Shown in pieces: positions 42,299 through 50,983 of a stretch of 64,000 bases of DNA. A program made the position numbers and the translations under genes. Origin of the DNA: UBA699 sp050261915 (GTDB taxonomy: Bacteria > Bacillota > Clostridia > Clostridiales > Clostridiaceae); the NCBI GenBank assembly GCA_050261915.1, contig JBLNDT010000075.1, positions 20,864 through 84,863 on the forward strand. Direction: 5' to 3'. How positions within the stretch are numbered: position 1 is the stretch's first letter; every line of letters begins with the position of its first letter. The notes under the pieces are model-generated. The model saw only the letters and a list, made by a program, of their open reading frames with translations. It was not told the DNA's origin and did not search any database.

Positions 42299-42715
42299 TT
42301 ATTCTTCTGAAAGCAGTCTGTGTGCCAGTCCTATGGCTACGTCGTTTAAATGAAGCAAGCCTATGTTCATAAAAATACATACGCAGATATTTACACCGGA
42401 TCTTGCAATTCCAATTTTACCTCCAACATTAAAACCGCTGGCCATTGGGGCTATCTGCATAAGAGCATCCTTGGCGGCACCGCCTACTGCTCCGTCATTT
42501 ACATAGCTTTCCTTTATAAGTCCCCCTCTTTTGGAGGCAAACAGGGCTCTTTCAATAATCTTATGAACAGTAGATGAAAAATCTCCGCCAATATCTACTG
42601 CGGTAACAATAATTCCCTTTTCTTTATATGCACTTATTAGCTTTTCTTCAGAACTTCTTGAGGACACTGCCATTTTAATGGCTGCTTTTGCAGTATCTGT
42701 GCTATCGTTATTCAA
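42299..42715 (-). CDS. HutP-family RNA-binding protein
   Basis: 138 residues, TTG start after AGGGGGA. Resembles the HutP antiterminator family, with KIIERALFASKRGGLIKESYVNDGAVGGAAKDALMQIAPMASGFNVGGKIGIARSG. Family knowledge: HutP binds Mg and histidine and then UAG-repeat RNA to prevent termination of the hut operon. No hut operon is adjacent; the divergent gene is an imidazolonepropionase-related amidohydrolase. The nearby small RNA has UAG clusters and could be a target. Assignment rests on recalled family sequence. Confidence 0.65.
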   Translation of the reverse strand: MNNDSTDTAKAAIKMAVSSRSSEEKLISAYKEKGIIVTAVDIGGDFSSTVHKIIERALFASKRGGLIKESYVNDGAVGGAAKDALMQIAPMASGFNVGGKIGIARSGVNICVCIFMNIGLLHLNDVAIGLAHRLLSEE

Positions 42716-42822
42716 ATTTGTTCCCCCTTAATATATTTTATAAATAAAATATATCATATATTATGTTCACACAGCAATCACAATGTTATAATAGTGGATG
42801 AATAAAATTTCGGGGGTTCAAT

Positions 42823-43980
42823 ATGTTACTTATAAAAAATGGGAAAATAGTTTCTATGGAAAGTAATAACTACAGCATAGGCTCTATTCTTATAGATAAA
42901 GGGAAAATTGTAAAAGTCCAAAGTGATATAGAACTATGTAAAGACTATGAAATTATTGATGCAAAAGACTGCTGGGTACTGCCTGGATTAATAGATGCTC
43001 ATTGCCATATTGGAATAATGGATGAAAACTCAAGGTTTGAAGGTAGAGATGCCAATGAAGGGGTAGATCCCGTAACTCCACAAATGAGAGCCATTGATGG
43101 AATTAATCCTATGGACCAAAGTTTTTATGATGCAAGAAAAGCAGGAATCACCACAGTGATGACAGGTCCTGGCAGTGCAAATGTAATTGGGGGACAGTTT
43201 GCTGTTATAAAAACCTGGGGCAGGATAATTGACGAGATGATAATTAAGGCTCCTGCCGCAATGAAGGTATCCTTTGGAGAAAATCCTAAGAAAACATATA
43301 ATGGTAAAAATAAATCTCCAGTTACAAGAATGGGTATTGCTGCTTTGCTTAGAGAAACATTTTTAAAAACTGAAAATTACAAGGCAAGAAAAAATAAGGC
43401 CATTGAAACTAATCAATTTTTTGAAAGGGATATTAAGCTTGAAGCACTATTACCCGTATTAAATGGTGAAATACCTATAAAGGCTCATGTACATAGAGCG
43501 GATGATATAGTTACAGCATTAAGAATAGCAAAGGAATTCAACATTAAGATTACCTTGGAACACTGTACTGAAGGGTTTCTCATTACAGATTTAATTGAGA
43601 AATCAAATGCCGCTGTTATTGCTGGTCCATTGTTAACTCCGAAATCCAAGGATGAAACAAAAAATAAATCTGCCTCTACTCCAGGCATTTTAATGGAAGC
43701 AGGAATAAAAACAGCTATTTGTACAGATCATCCTGTAGTGCCTATATCACATCTTGCCTTAAATGCAGGTGTTGCGCTAAGAGAAGGGCTTGATTTCCAT
43801 GAGGCTCTTAAGTCAATAACAATAAATGCTGCTGAAATTCTTGGCATTCAAGATACAAAGGGTAGTATTATAGAAGGCAAGGATGCTGATATAGCAATAT
43901 TTGACGGAAACCCGTTGGAAATTACAACTAATACACTATATACAATAATTCAAGGAGAAATTGTATATACTAGGAGATGA
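42823..43980 (+). CDS. Amidohydrolase, imidazolonepropionase-related
   Basis: 385 residues. Metal site motif GLIDAHCHIGI, then HVHRADDI, EHCTEGF and TDHPVVP. The fold is that of the imidazolonepropionase/dihydroorotase superfamily (COG1228-like). The substrate is uncertain. Located divergent from the HutP-like gene, which may mean a link to histidine breakdown products (inference). Its stop is near the start of the cysteine desulfurase. Confidence 0.75.
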   Translation: MLLIKNGKIVSMESNNYSIGSILIDKGKIVKVQSDIELCKDYEIIDAKDCWVLPGLIDAHCHIGIMDENSRFEGRDANEGVDPVTPQMRAIDGINPMDQSFYDARKAGITTVMTGPGSANVIGGQFAVIKTWGRIIDEMIIKAPAAMKVSFGENPKKTYNGKNKSPVTRMGIAALLRETFLKTENYKARKNKAIETNQFFERDIKLEALLPVLNGEIPIKAHVHRADDIVTALRIAKEFNIKITLEHCTEGFLITDLIEKSNAAVIAGPLLTPKSKDETKNKSASTPGILMEAGIKTAICTDHPVVPISHLALNAGVALREGLDFHEALKSITINAAEILGIQDTKGSIIEGKDADIAIFDGNPLEITTNTLYTIIQGEIVYTRR

Positions 43981-43984
43981 TTAT

Positions 43985-45124
43985 TTGAAGAAAATATATA
44001 TGGATTATGCTGCAACTACATATCTAAAAAAAGAAGTGCTTGAGGCAATGTATCCATTTTTAACAGAGGAATACGCTAATCCTTCTTCTGCATATTCCTT
44101 TGCTTCCATACCAAAAATGGAAGTTGATAAATCCAGAAAAATAGTTGCAGATGCAATAAATGCAAAAAGAGATGAAATATTTTTTACTGCTGGAGGGTCT
44201 GAAGCTGACAATTGGGCTATTATTGGCACAGCCCTAGCTAACAGGGAAAGTGGAAATCATATAATAACTACAAAAATAGAACATCATGCTGTGCTTAATT
44301 CATGCAAGTATCTTGAAAAACTTGGCTTTAAAGTTACATATCTGGATGTAGAGGAGGTTGGACTGGTTAATATAAACCAGCTTAAGGAAGCAATTTGTAA
44401 AGATACTATATTGGTTTCGGTTATGTATGCAAACAATGAAGTTGGGACAATACAGCCTATTAAAGAAATTGGTGATATTTGCAGGGAAAAGAATATATTG
44501 TTTCATACAGATGCTGTACAGGCAGTTGGAAACATAAAGATTGATGTTGAAAAAGAAAATATTGATATGCTTTCCATGGCAGCACATAAATTTTATGGTC
44601 CTAAAGGTATGGGTGCATTATATATAAGAAAAGGAACTAAAATTGATGGATATATTCATGGTGGCTCACAGGAGAGAGGTAAAAGGGCAGGGACTATAAA
44701 TACTGCAGGGATTGCAGGCATGGGAAGGGCCATGGAGATTTCTATGTCAAATATTGAAGCAGAAACAATAAGGCTCTCTAAATATAGAGATATGCTAATA
44801 GAGGGTTTGTTACAGATAAGAGGATCAAGGTTAAATGGCGCAGAGGGTGACTATAGACTTCCCGGGAACTGTAATATAAGCTTTAAAAATGTGGAGGGAG
44901 ATATGCTTCTTGCTATTCTTGACAGCTGTGGCATATACGCCTCCAGTGGAAGCGCATGTTCCGCAGGTTCATTAGAACCATCCCATGTGCTTGAAGCTAT
45001 GAAGGTCCCAAAGGAATATTTAAAGGGTTCTTTAAGACTTACTATTGGATCCGGAACTACAGAAGATGACATAAATTATGTTATAGAAAAAGTTAAAGAA
45101 GCAATTGATAGATTAAATGTATAG
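43985..45124 (+). CDS. Cysteine desulfurase (NifS/IscS type)
   Basis: About 379 residues. TTG 43985 follows AGGAGA. PLP-enzyme: AAHKFYGPKGMG holds the Lys, and SSGSACSAGSLEPSH the catalytic Cys loop. It takes sulfur from cysteine and passes it on as persulfide. It is followed by mnmA, 11 bases away, so the delivery of sulfur to tRNA thiolation is the most likely role. FeS cluster work is possible too. Confidence 0.93.
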   Translation: MKKIYMDYAATTYLKKEVLEAMYPFLTEEYANPSSAYSFASIPKMEVDKSRKIVADAINAKRDEIFFTAGGSEADNWAIIGTALANRESGNHIITTKIEHHAVLNSCKYLEKLGFKVTYLDVEEVGLVNINQLKEAICKDTILVSVMYANNEVGTIQPIKEIGDICREKNILFHTDAVQAVGNIKIDVEKENIDMLSMAAHKFYGPKGMGALYIRKGTKIDGYIHGGSQERGKRAGTINTAGIAGMGRAMEISMSNIEAETIRLSKYRDMLIEGLLQIRGSRLNGAEGDYRLPGNCNISFKNVEGDMLLAILDSCGIYASSGSACSAGSLEPSHVLEAMKVPKEYLKGSLRLTIGSGTTEDDINYVIEKVKEAIDRLNV

Positions 45125-45135
45125 AAGGTGATGCT

Positions 45136-46209
45136 ATGAAAAAAGTTGTTGTAGGAATGAGCGGAGGGGTAGATAGTTCTGTTACAGCCTATCTACTTAA
45201 GGAACAGGGCTATGAGGTTATAGGTATAACCATGCAGGTTTGGCCTAATGATGAGGAATATGAGGAACGGGAGGGAAGTTGTTGCTCTTTAAGTGCTGTG
45301 GAGGATGCCAGAAGAGTTGCATTAAAGCTTAGGATTCCATTTTATGTGTTAAATTTTAAGGATATATTCAAGGAAAAAGTAATTGATTATTTTATTGATG
45401 AATATATTAAGGGTAAAACCCCTAACCCATGTGTTGCCTGTAATAAATACATTAAATTTGATGAACTATTAAAAAAGGCACAAGCCCTTGGTGCTGATTA
45501 TGTTGCAACAGGACATTACGCAGTGATTGAAGAGGTAAATGGAAGGTACATATTAAAAAGGTCCAAGGATGATAAGAAGGACCAAACTTATGCACTATAC
45601 AATTTAACCCAGTATCAGCTTCAGCATACATTGATGCCTTGCGGTGAATACACCAAGGAACATATAAGGGAGATAGCAAAGGAAATTGGACTTGAAGTGC
45701 ATAATAAAAGGGATAGTGAGGAAATCTGCTTTATCCCAGATAATGACCATGGAGCATATATAAAGAGGGAAATGCCTGAAAAAGTAACCCCTGGAAATTT
45801 TGTAGACAAAAACGGGAACATACTTGGAACACATAAAGGGATAGTATATTATACAATAGGTCAGAGAAAAGGCTTGGGAATTGCCCTTGGTGTACCTAGG
45901 TTTGTAACAGATATTGTACCATGGAAAAATGAAGTAGTTCTTGGCGGAGAAGAGGAAATATTTAAAACAGAACTCATTGCAGGAGGTTTGAATTTTATAC
46001 CTTTTGATACCTTGGATAAGCCTATGGATGTGGAAGCTAAAATAAGGTATTCAGCCAAGCCTTCAAAGGCAGTGATTTATCCACTAGAAGACAATAAGGT
46101 TAAGGTTGTATTTAAAGAAAAACAAAGGGCAATAACAAAAGGTCAGTCGGTGGTGTTCTACCAGGGTGATCTCCTTGTTGGAGGGGGAATAATAGAAAAA
46201 ATATTGTAA
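45136..46209 (+). CDS. mnmA: tRNA-specific 2-thiouridylase
   Basis: 357 residues. It makes 2-thiouridine at tRNA position 34. ATP-pyrophosphatase loop GMSGGVDSSVTAYLL; catalytic Cys in PNPCVACNKYIKF and in RDSEEICFIPD; central ATGHYA and YTIGQRKGLGIA blocks. The cysteine desulfurase upstream is its probable sulfur donor. Confidence 0.96.
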   Translation: MKKVVVGMSGGVDSSVTAYLLKEQGYEVIGITMQVWPNDEEYEEREGSCCSLSAVEDARRVALKLRIPFYVLNFKDIFKEKVIDYFIDEYIKGKTPNPCVACNKYIKFDELLKKAQALGADYVATGHYAVIEEVNGRYILKRSKDDKKDQTYALYNLTQYQLQHTLMPCGEYTKEHIREIAKEIGLEVHNKRDSEEICFIPDNDHGAYIKREMPEKVTPGNFVDKNGNILGTHKGIVYYTIGQRKGLGIALGVPRFVTDIVPWKNEVVLGGEEEIFKTELIAGGLNFIPFDTLDKPMDVEAKIRYSAKPSKAVIYPLEDNKVKVVFKEKQRAITKGQSVVFYQGDLLVGGGIIEKIL

Positions 46210-46235
46210 GGTACCTTAGGGTACCTTACTTTTTA
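46208..46235. terminator. Terminator after mnmA
   Basis: AAGGTACC / GGTACCTT with a four-base loop, then ACTTTTTATT. It overlaps the stop codons of both convergent genes. Confidence 0.85.
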
Positions 46236-47079
46236 TTGGTTCTGCATGGATTAAAACATAGGATTGAGGGAATAATTTTTTAATTTCATTTTCTATTTCA
46301 TCACAAATGTTATGGACTCGAAGCAGGGAGTAATCCTCCATAAAATCAATATGGACATCTATTTCCTCCCTATGACCGGATTTCCTTGTTCTTAGCCTGT
46401 GGCATCCTTGGATTTCCTTGTGACCTAGAACTAATACCTTGATTTTTTCAACATCCTCAGGAGAGAGGCTTCTATCCACCAAATCTCTGGAGGAGCGCTC
46501 AATTAGCTCAAGGGATGTTTTTATTATCATAACTGCAACAATAATAGCAGATAAAGGATCTAAAATCTGAAATCCTGTTATTTTTACAAGAAACAATCCA
46601 CCGAAAACACCAAGGGCTGTGTAAACATCAGTTAAAAGGTGCATTGCGTCTGTTTCCAGTGCAATGGACTTTGTTTCCTTGGATATTTTTAAGAGCTTTA
46701 AGGAGATTAAAGTATTTACTAAAGCGGATATAAGCATCACAATAAGTCCAGGAACTACATTATCTATGACTCCACCCATTATAATACGCTTAATTGCTTC
46801 AAAAATTATAATAGCTCCGGCAAAAAAAATAAGAATTGATTCGATTAAGCCTGAAATATTTTCAAACTTTCCATGACCAAAGGGATGTTCATCATCTTCC
46901 GCCTCTGCAGCTTTTTTAATTGAAAAATATGCTATAAGACTTGCCAGTAAGTCCATGGAAGAGTGAATTGCTTCCGAGATAACGCTAATTGAACCTATTA
47001 ATATACCTGCAACAAGTTTAAATATAATTAGTAATGAGTTTGATACTATTGAAAGCAAAGCAGCATTTTGTTTATTCAT
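46216..47079 (-). CDS. Cation diffusion facilitator family metal exporter
   Basis: 287 residues with six membrane helices; metal site in SISVISEAIHSSMDLLASL and DAMHLLTDVYTALG (H/D pairs), and a C-terminal cytoplasmic domain with HREEIDVHIDFMED. CDF proteins export Zn, Mn or Fe; the metal is undetermined. Confidence 0.92.
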   Translation of the reverse strand: MNKQNAALLSIVSNSLLIIFKLVAGILIGSISVISEAIHSSMDLLASLIAYFSIKKAAEAEDDEHPFGHGKFENISGLIESILIFFAGAIIIFEAIKRIIMGGVIDNVVPGLIVMLISALVNTLISLKLLKISKETKSIALETDAMHLLTDVYTALGVFGGLFLVKITGFQILDPLSAIIVAVMIIKTSLELIERSSRDLVDRSLSPEDVEKIKVLVLGHKEIQGCHRLRTRKSGHREEIDVHIDFMEDYSLLRVHNICDEIENEIKKLFPQSYVLIHAEPIKSKVP

Positions 47080-47286
47080 GATTATGCCTCCTAAATTATG
47101 TTCAATTGATAAATATATTATATGATTTAGTTATTACAATGGCGACATAACAAGGGCAAATACCAATAATAGTTATTATCAATTGAAAATAAAATACATT
47201 TTATTATGAAAATTAATAATAAGTGATGGAGAAATTTCGACAAAAAGTGTTATAATAAGCTATATGACTTTGCTAGGAGGTTTGTT

Positions 47287-47505
47287 ATGAAAAAGAGGAT
47301 GATAATAGACGGAATGAGTTGTGGACATTGCACTGCAAGAGTGAAAAAAACTTTGGAGGAAATAACCGGTATTAGCGATGTGGTGGTGGATTTGGATTCA
47401 AAAACAGCAGAGTTTGAGTCTACAGATGACATTAAGGACAGCGATTTAAAATATGCTGTTGAAGAAGCAGGATATGATGTTATAAATGTGGAAATACTGG
47501 TATAG
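47287..47505 (+). CDS. HMA-domain metal-binding protein (CopZ-like)
   Basis: 72 residues, one ferredoxin-like HMA fold with the metal site GMSCGHCTARV. AGGAGG is just upstream. Such proteins bind Cu(I) or other soft metals, including Hg in MerP. It stands alone, with no copper ATPase here. Confidence 0.9.
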   Translation: MKKRMIIDGMSCGHCTARVKKTLEEITGISDVVVDLDSKTAEFESTDDIKDSDLKYAVEEAGYDVINVEILV

Positions 47506-47515
47506 TAATTAAGTC

Positions 47516-47544
47516 TTGTTTTTAAATTTCTATTATGGTATTAT
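47516..47544 (+). promoter_or_regulatory. Promoter of the glycine-riboswitch operon
   Basis: TTGTTT (47516-47521), 17-base spacer, TATTAT (47539-47544). Confidence 0.55.
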
Positions 47545-47606
47545 AGACCTAATAATTTTATATAGTCGGGTGAAGGTAGCGGAATAATTATTAAACCGTT
47601 ATTGGA

Positions 47607-47690
47607 CGAGACTCTGGAGAGACCCGCAAGGGCACCGAAGGGGAAAGCCAAGAAATTGGTGAAGCTCTCAGGTAAAAGGACAGAGATTTT
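47607..47690 (+). ncRNA. Glycine riboswitch, single aptamer
   Basis: Conserved blocks in order: CTCTGGAGAGACC, GGCACCGAAGGGG, then GCTCTCAGGTAAAAGGACAGAG. Only one full aptamer is seen; the about 55 bases ahead of it may be the shortened 'ghost' partner. The aptamer is followed by a terminator. Confidence 0.93.
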
Positions 47691-47720
47691 GAATTGGTAC
47701 TGCCATTTCATTTGTTTTGC

Positions 47721-47753
47721 AGAGTCTAAAAGTGTTTTTTTGGACTCTTTTTG
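47721..47753 (+). terminator. Attenuator of the glycine riboswitch
   Basis: AGAGTCTAAAA pairs with TTTTGGACTCT (one T-G), then TTTTTG. Glycine binding would be expected to free the polymerase from it, as in most glycine switches, but the direction is an inference. Confidence 0.8.
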
Positions 47754-47799
47754 TTTTCCTGGCATTCAAAATTATTAAACTATATAAGGAGGAATAAAG

Positions 47800-48069
47800 A
47801 TGAACGCTGTAATTACTGTAATTGGAAAGGATAAGAAAGGGATAATACATGGGGTTACCTCCGTGTTGGCGGAAAATGATATTAATATTCTGGATATTAA
47901 TCAGACTATAATGCAGGATTATTTTACAATGATAATGCTGGTGGACCTTTCTGCAATGCAAATTGGATTTGAAGATATAAAGAAAAAACTTCAAGAAAAA
48001 GGCGAGGAATTAAGTGTAAACATAAGAATTCAACATGAAGATATTTTTAAAAGCATGCATGAAATATAA
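47800..48069 (+). CDS. ACT-domain protein (UPF0237)
   Basis: 89 residues, one ACT domain (AVITVIGKDKKGIIHGVTSVLAENDINILDINQT), similar to regulatory ACT domains that bind amino acids. AGGAGG before ATG. Always next to UPF0210 genes in many genomes. It follows a glycine riboswitch, so its ligand may be glycine (inference). Confidence 0.93.
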   Translation: MNAVITVIGKDKKGIIHGVTSVLAENDINILDINQTIMQDYFTMIMLVDLSAMQIGFEDIKKKLQEKGEELSVNIRIQHEDIFKSMHEI

Positions 48070-48086
48070 TACGAGGAGTTGATTCG

Positions 48087-49445
48087 ATGATTAACAATAG
48101 AAATATAATTGAGACAATAAATATGATAGAAAAGGAAAATCTAGATATAAGAACCATTACCATGGGAATATCGCTTCTTGATTGCAGTGATACTGATGGT
48201 AAAAGATCCAGGGATAAAATTTATGACAAGATAACCAGAAGAGCTGAAAATCTTGTTAAGGTTGGAGAACAAATTGAAAGCGAATATGGAATTCCCATAA
48301 TAAACAAGAGGATTTCAGTTACTCCGATATCAATTGTTGCACAAAGCAGCATGGATACAAATTATGTGGAGTATGCCAAAATAATGGACAAGGCTGCTAA
48401 GGCTGTTGGGGTTAACCTTATAGGTGGTTTTTCTGCTCTTGTACACAAAGGTTATACAAAGGGTGACAGGATTCTTATAGATTCCATACCAGAAGCTCTT
48501 GCATTAACAGATGTGGTATGTTCTTCTGTTAATGTGGGTAATTCAAAATGTGGAATAAACATGGATGCTGTAGCTCATATGGGAAGAATAGTTAAGGAAA
48601 TTGCATATTTAACAAGAGACAGCGGAAGTTTTGGATGTGCAAAACTTGTTGTATTTGCAAATGCAGTTGAGGACAATCCGTTTATGGCTGGAGCTTTTCA
48701 TGGTGTGGGAGAAGCTGAATGTATAATTAATGTAGGAGTAAGCGGTCCCGGGGTTGTAAAATCCGCTCTTGAAACAGTAAAAGGTCAAAGTTTTAATGTG
48801 GTTGCTGAAACTATAAAGAAAACTGCATTTAAAATAACAAGAACCGGAGAACTTGTAGCTCAGGAAGCTGCAAAGAGACTTGGAGTTCCATTTGGAATTG
48901 TAGATTTATCCCTAGCTCCGACTCCTGCAGTAGGAGACAGTGTTGCGAGGATTCTTGAGGAAATGGGACTTGAAGCATGTGGCTGCCACGGAACCACTGC
49001 TGCTTTAGCTATGCTGAATGATGCTGTTAAAAAAGGCGGAATAATGGCTTCTTCTAATATTGGAGGCCTAAGTGGTGCTTTTATACCTGTTAGCGAAGAT
49101 GAAGGTATGATAAAGGCAGTGGAAGCAGGTGCTTTGAATATTGAAAAGCTTGAAGCCATGACTTGCGTATGTTCAGTTGGTCTGGATATGATAGCAATAC
49201 CTGGAGATACTCCAGAATCTACAATTTCCGCAATAATAGCAGATGAAGCTGCAATCGGAGTAATTAACAACAAAACCACTGCAGTAAGATTAATACCTGC
49301 ATATGGAAAAGTTGTAGGAGAAAAGGTTGTTTTTGGAGGTCTGTTTGGTGAAGCTCCAATTATGCCTGTAAGTAAATTTTCAAGTTTTGATTTTATTAAC
49401 AGGGGTGGAAGCATTCCGGCACCTATTCACAGTTTTAAAAATTAA
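48087..49445 (+). CDS. UPF0210/DUF711 (PFL-like) protein
   Basis: 452 residues. Long Gly-rich protein of unknown function, co-transcribed with the ACT gene. Conserved blocks such as VSGPGVVKSALETVKGQSF, GIVDLSLAPTPAVGDSVARILEEMG and GAFHGVGEAECIINVGVSGPG are those of UPF0210. Structural similarity to pyruvate-formate lyase folds is reported for the family; the role is open. The riboswitch implies a link to glycine. Confidence 0.9.
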   Translation: MINNRNIIETINMIEKENLDIRTITMGISLLDCSDTDGKRSRDKIYDKITRRAENLVKVGEQIESEYGIPIINKRISVTPISIVAQSSMDTNYVEYAKIMDKAAKAVGVNLIGGFSALVHKGYTKGDRILIDSIPEALALTDVVCSSVNVGNSKCGINMDAVAHMGRIVKEIAYLTRDSGSFGCAKLVVFANAVEDNPFMAGAFHGVGEAECIINVGVSGPGVVKSALETVKGQSFNVVAETIKKTAFKITRTGELVAQEAAKRLGVPFGIVDLSLAPTPAVGDSVARILEEMGLEACGCHGTTAALAMLNDAVKKGGIMASSNIGGLSGAFIPVSEDEGMIKAVEAGALNIEKLEAMTCVCSVGLDMIAIPGDTPESTISAIIADEAAIGVINNKTTAVRLIPAYGKVVGEKVVFGGLFGEAPIMPVSKFSSFDFINRGGSIPAPIHSFKN

Positions 49446-49458
49446 TACTCACTTATTT

Positions 49459-49485
49459 AGCTGGTTATTTAACCAGCTTTTTTTA
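49459..49485 (+). terminator. Terminator after UPF0210
   Basis: AGCTGGTTA / TAACCAGCT, then a seven-base T-run. Confidence 0.9.
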
Positions 49486-49684
49486 CAAGAAAAATGTGGA
49501 AATTTGTCTATAAAATGTGGTATTATTAAGGTGGTGATAGGTAAAATTAACCCTAACTATGTTCTTATGATGTTAAAGCTTTTTAGGCTTTATAACGATA
49601 ATATAAAGGGTATACAGATTAAATTGAAATACAATATTAGTAGTGACTATGCTGTAAATATAATAATTGATGGAGGGATTTTTG

Positions 49685-50743
49685 ATGATTAAGAAAGATT
49701 TAATAAAAGATGAAAATGGATCAGTAGTAGTACTTACAGCATTGGCTATAATTGTTATTATGGGTTTTTGTGGCTTTGCAGTTGATTTTGGCAGAGCGTA
49801 TCTTCAAAAGCAGAAGTTTCAAACTGCTGTTGATGCAGCAAGTGTAGCTGCTGCCTGGGATCTGCCTAATACAACAACGGCTACTGCAACGGCAAAACAG
49901 TATATGGTACTTAATGGTTTTGCTGAAACTGACATTGCAGACCCGACTTATTCACCAGATAGTATGACAATAAATATATCAGGAACTAAAAATATAAATT
50001 ATACTTTGGCAAAAGCAGTTGGGTTTACCAGCGCTCCTGTTCATTCTGATGCAAGAGCAACAAAAACTGAGGTTGATGCTGATGCCTTTGGATACACTGT
50101 GTTTGCTGGAGAAGGTGAAGTTACTGTAAATGGTGGAATGCATACAGTGAATGGTGATGTTTACGGTAATAAAGGTATAATTTTCAATGGTAATAATAAT
50201 ACCATAACTGGTAATGCTGTATGTACTACAGGCACAATTAGTGTGGATACAATTCTTGGAGATACAATTGAGGGTCATGCAAAAATTGGTATGCCAGATT
50301 ACCTTTCATTAATAAAAGACCAAGGTTTGAAATTTAATAATCAAGCTGAGTTTGAAGCATATCTTACAACTCATACAGTAAGTGGTCCAATATTTATAAA
50401 TGGTACATTAAACATCCATAGTCGTATAATGGGAACTGGTATTATTTATGCATCAGGGGGAATTACTTATGATTCATTTGCTCAAACTTCTGCAGATTCC
50501 ATTTGCTTTTATTCCGGTGGAGATATTAAGTTTAATGGTAACCATGGTCCTGGGACAAATGATATTTATGGAATATTGTATGCTCCTAACGGGGTTATTA
50601 CTGTAGATGGTGGCAAGGGTGATGTTCACGGCAGAATAATAGGAAAAACAATAACTGACAACGGCGCGAAATATGACGTTATTACTGATGCCAGTGACGA
50701 AGATGGCATTCACACATTGAAAACAGTAAAACTAATCAACTAA
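49685..50743 (+). CDS. TadE/TadG-like secreted protein, copy 1
   Basis: About 352 residues from ATG 49685 (GGAGGG at 49672-49677). N-terminal hydrophobic helix of the TadE/G type (DENGSVVVLTALAIIVIMGF, then YLQKQKFQTAVDAASVAAA), which anchors it, then a long beta-rich domain with many G-N-x turns (repeated INGTL, ITGNAV, VHGRIIG), likely a beta-solenoid. Paralog of the gene at 50984. First gene of the Tad locus. No riboswitch before it. Confidence 0.78.
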   Translation: MIKKDLIKDENGSVVVLTALAIIVIMGFCGFAVDFGRAYLQKQKFQTAVDAASVAAAWDLPNTTTATATAKQYMVLNGFAETDIADPTYSPDSMTINISGTKNINYTLAKAVGFTSAPVHSDARATKTEVDADAFGYTVFAGEGEVTVNGGMHTVNGDVYGNKGIIFNGNNNTITGNAVCTTGTISVDTILGDTIEGHAKIGMPDYLSLIKDQGLKFNNQAEFEAYLTTHTVSGPIFINGTLNIHSRIMGTGIIYASGGITYDSFAQTSADSICFYSGGDIKFNGNHGPGTNDIYGILYAPNGVITVDGGKGDVHGRIIGKTITDNGAKYDVITDASDEDGIHTLKTVKLIN

Positions 50744-50763
50744 TTAACAAAAATTGATATATA

Positions 50764-50792
50764 TTGACAATATGCTTAGAATATGTTAATAT
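50764..50792 (+). promoter_or_regulatory. Promoter before the c-di-GMP riboswitch
   Basis: TTGACA (50764-50769), 17-base spacer, TAATAT (50787-50792). Confidence 0.7.
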
Positions 50793-50806
50793 TTTGTTAA
50801 TAATTT

Positions 50807-50842
50807 TTAAATATTTTTAAATATTTTTAAATATTTTTAAAA
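50807..50842 (+). repeat. Tandem AT repeat in the leader
   Basis: About four copies of a TTTTTAAATA-type 10-base unit between the promoter and the riboswitch. It could slip and vary in copy number. Confidence 0.6.
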
Positions 50843-50845
50843 CTA

Positions 50846-50930
50846 AAGAAAAGGCAAACCATTTGAAAGAATGGGGCGCAAAGCAAGGAGTCTAAAGTGT
50901 TTTTATAAACAAATGCCATGATTGTCCTGC
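50846..50930 (+). ncRNA. Cyclic-di-GMP-I (GEMM) riboswitch
   Basis: AAGGCAAACCATTTGAAAGA, then ATGGGGCGCAAAGC and GTCTAAAG: the conserved core of GEMM-I, including the GAAA tetraloop and CGCAAAGC. It leads into a strong terminator before the second TadG-like gene. Confidence 0.93.
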
Positions 50931-50960
50931 CGCCAGTATTTTATCTGGCGGCTTTTTTTA
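50929..50960 (+). terminator. Expression-platform terminator of the c-di-GMP switch
   Basis: GCCGCCAG / CTGGCGGC, loop of eight, then seven T. The left arm lies in the 3' edge of the aptamer, so ligand binding and termination can be alternative folds. Confidence 0.9.
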
Positions 50961-50983
50961 TTAAAAGCTATAAGGAGGTAAAT

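Noticed and set aside
49387..49692. A 101-residue open frame spanning the UPF0210 end and the first TadG-like start
   Set aside because: It runs through the UPF0210 terminator at 49459-49485, has no ribosome site and no recognisable composition; the region 49490-49670 seems plain intergenic DNA with no motif I can name.
50807..50842. Repeats resembling a CRISPR or replication iteron
   Set aside because: The unit is a 10-base AT tract in direct tandem with no spacers; it is only a low-complexity leader.
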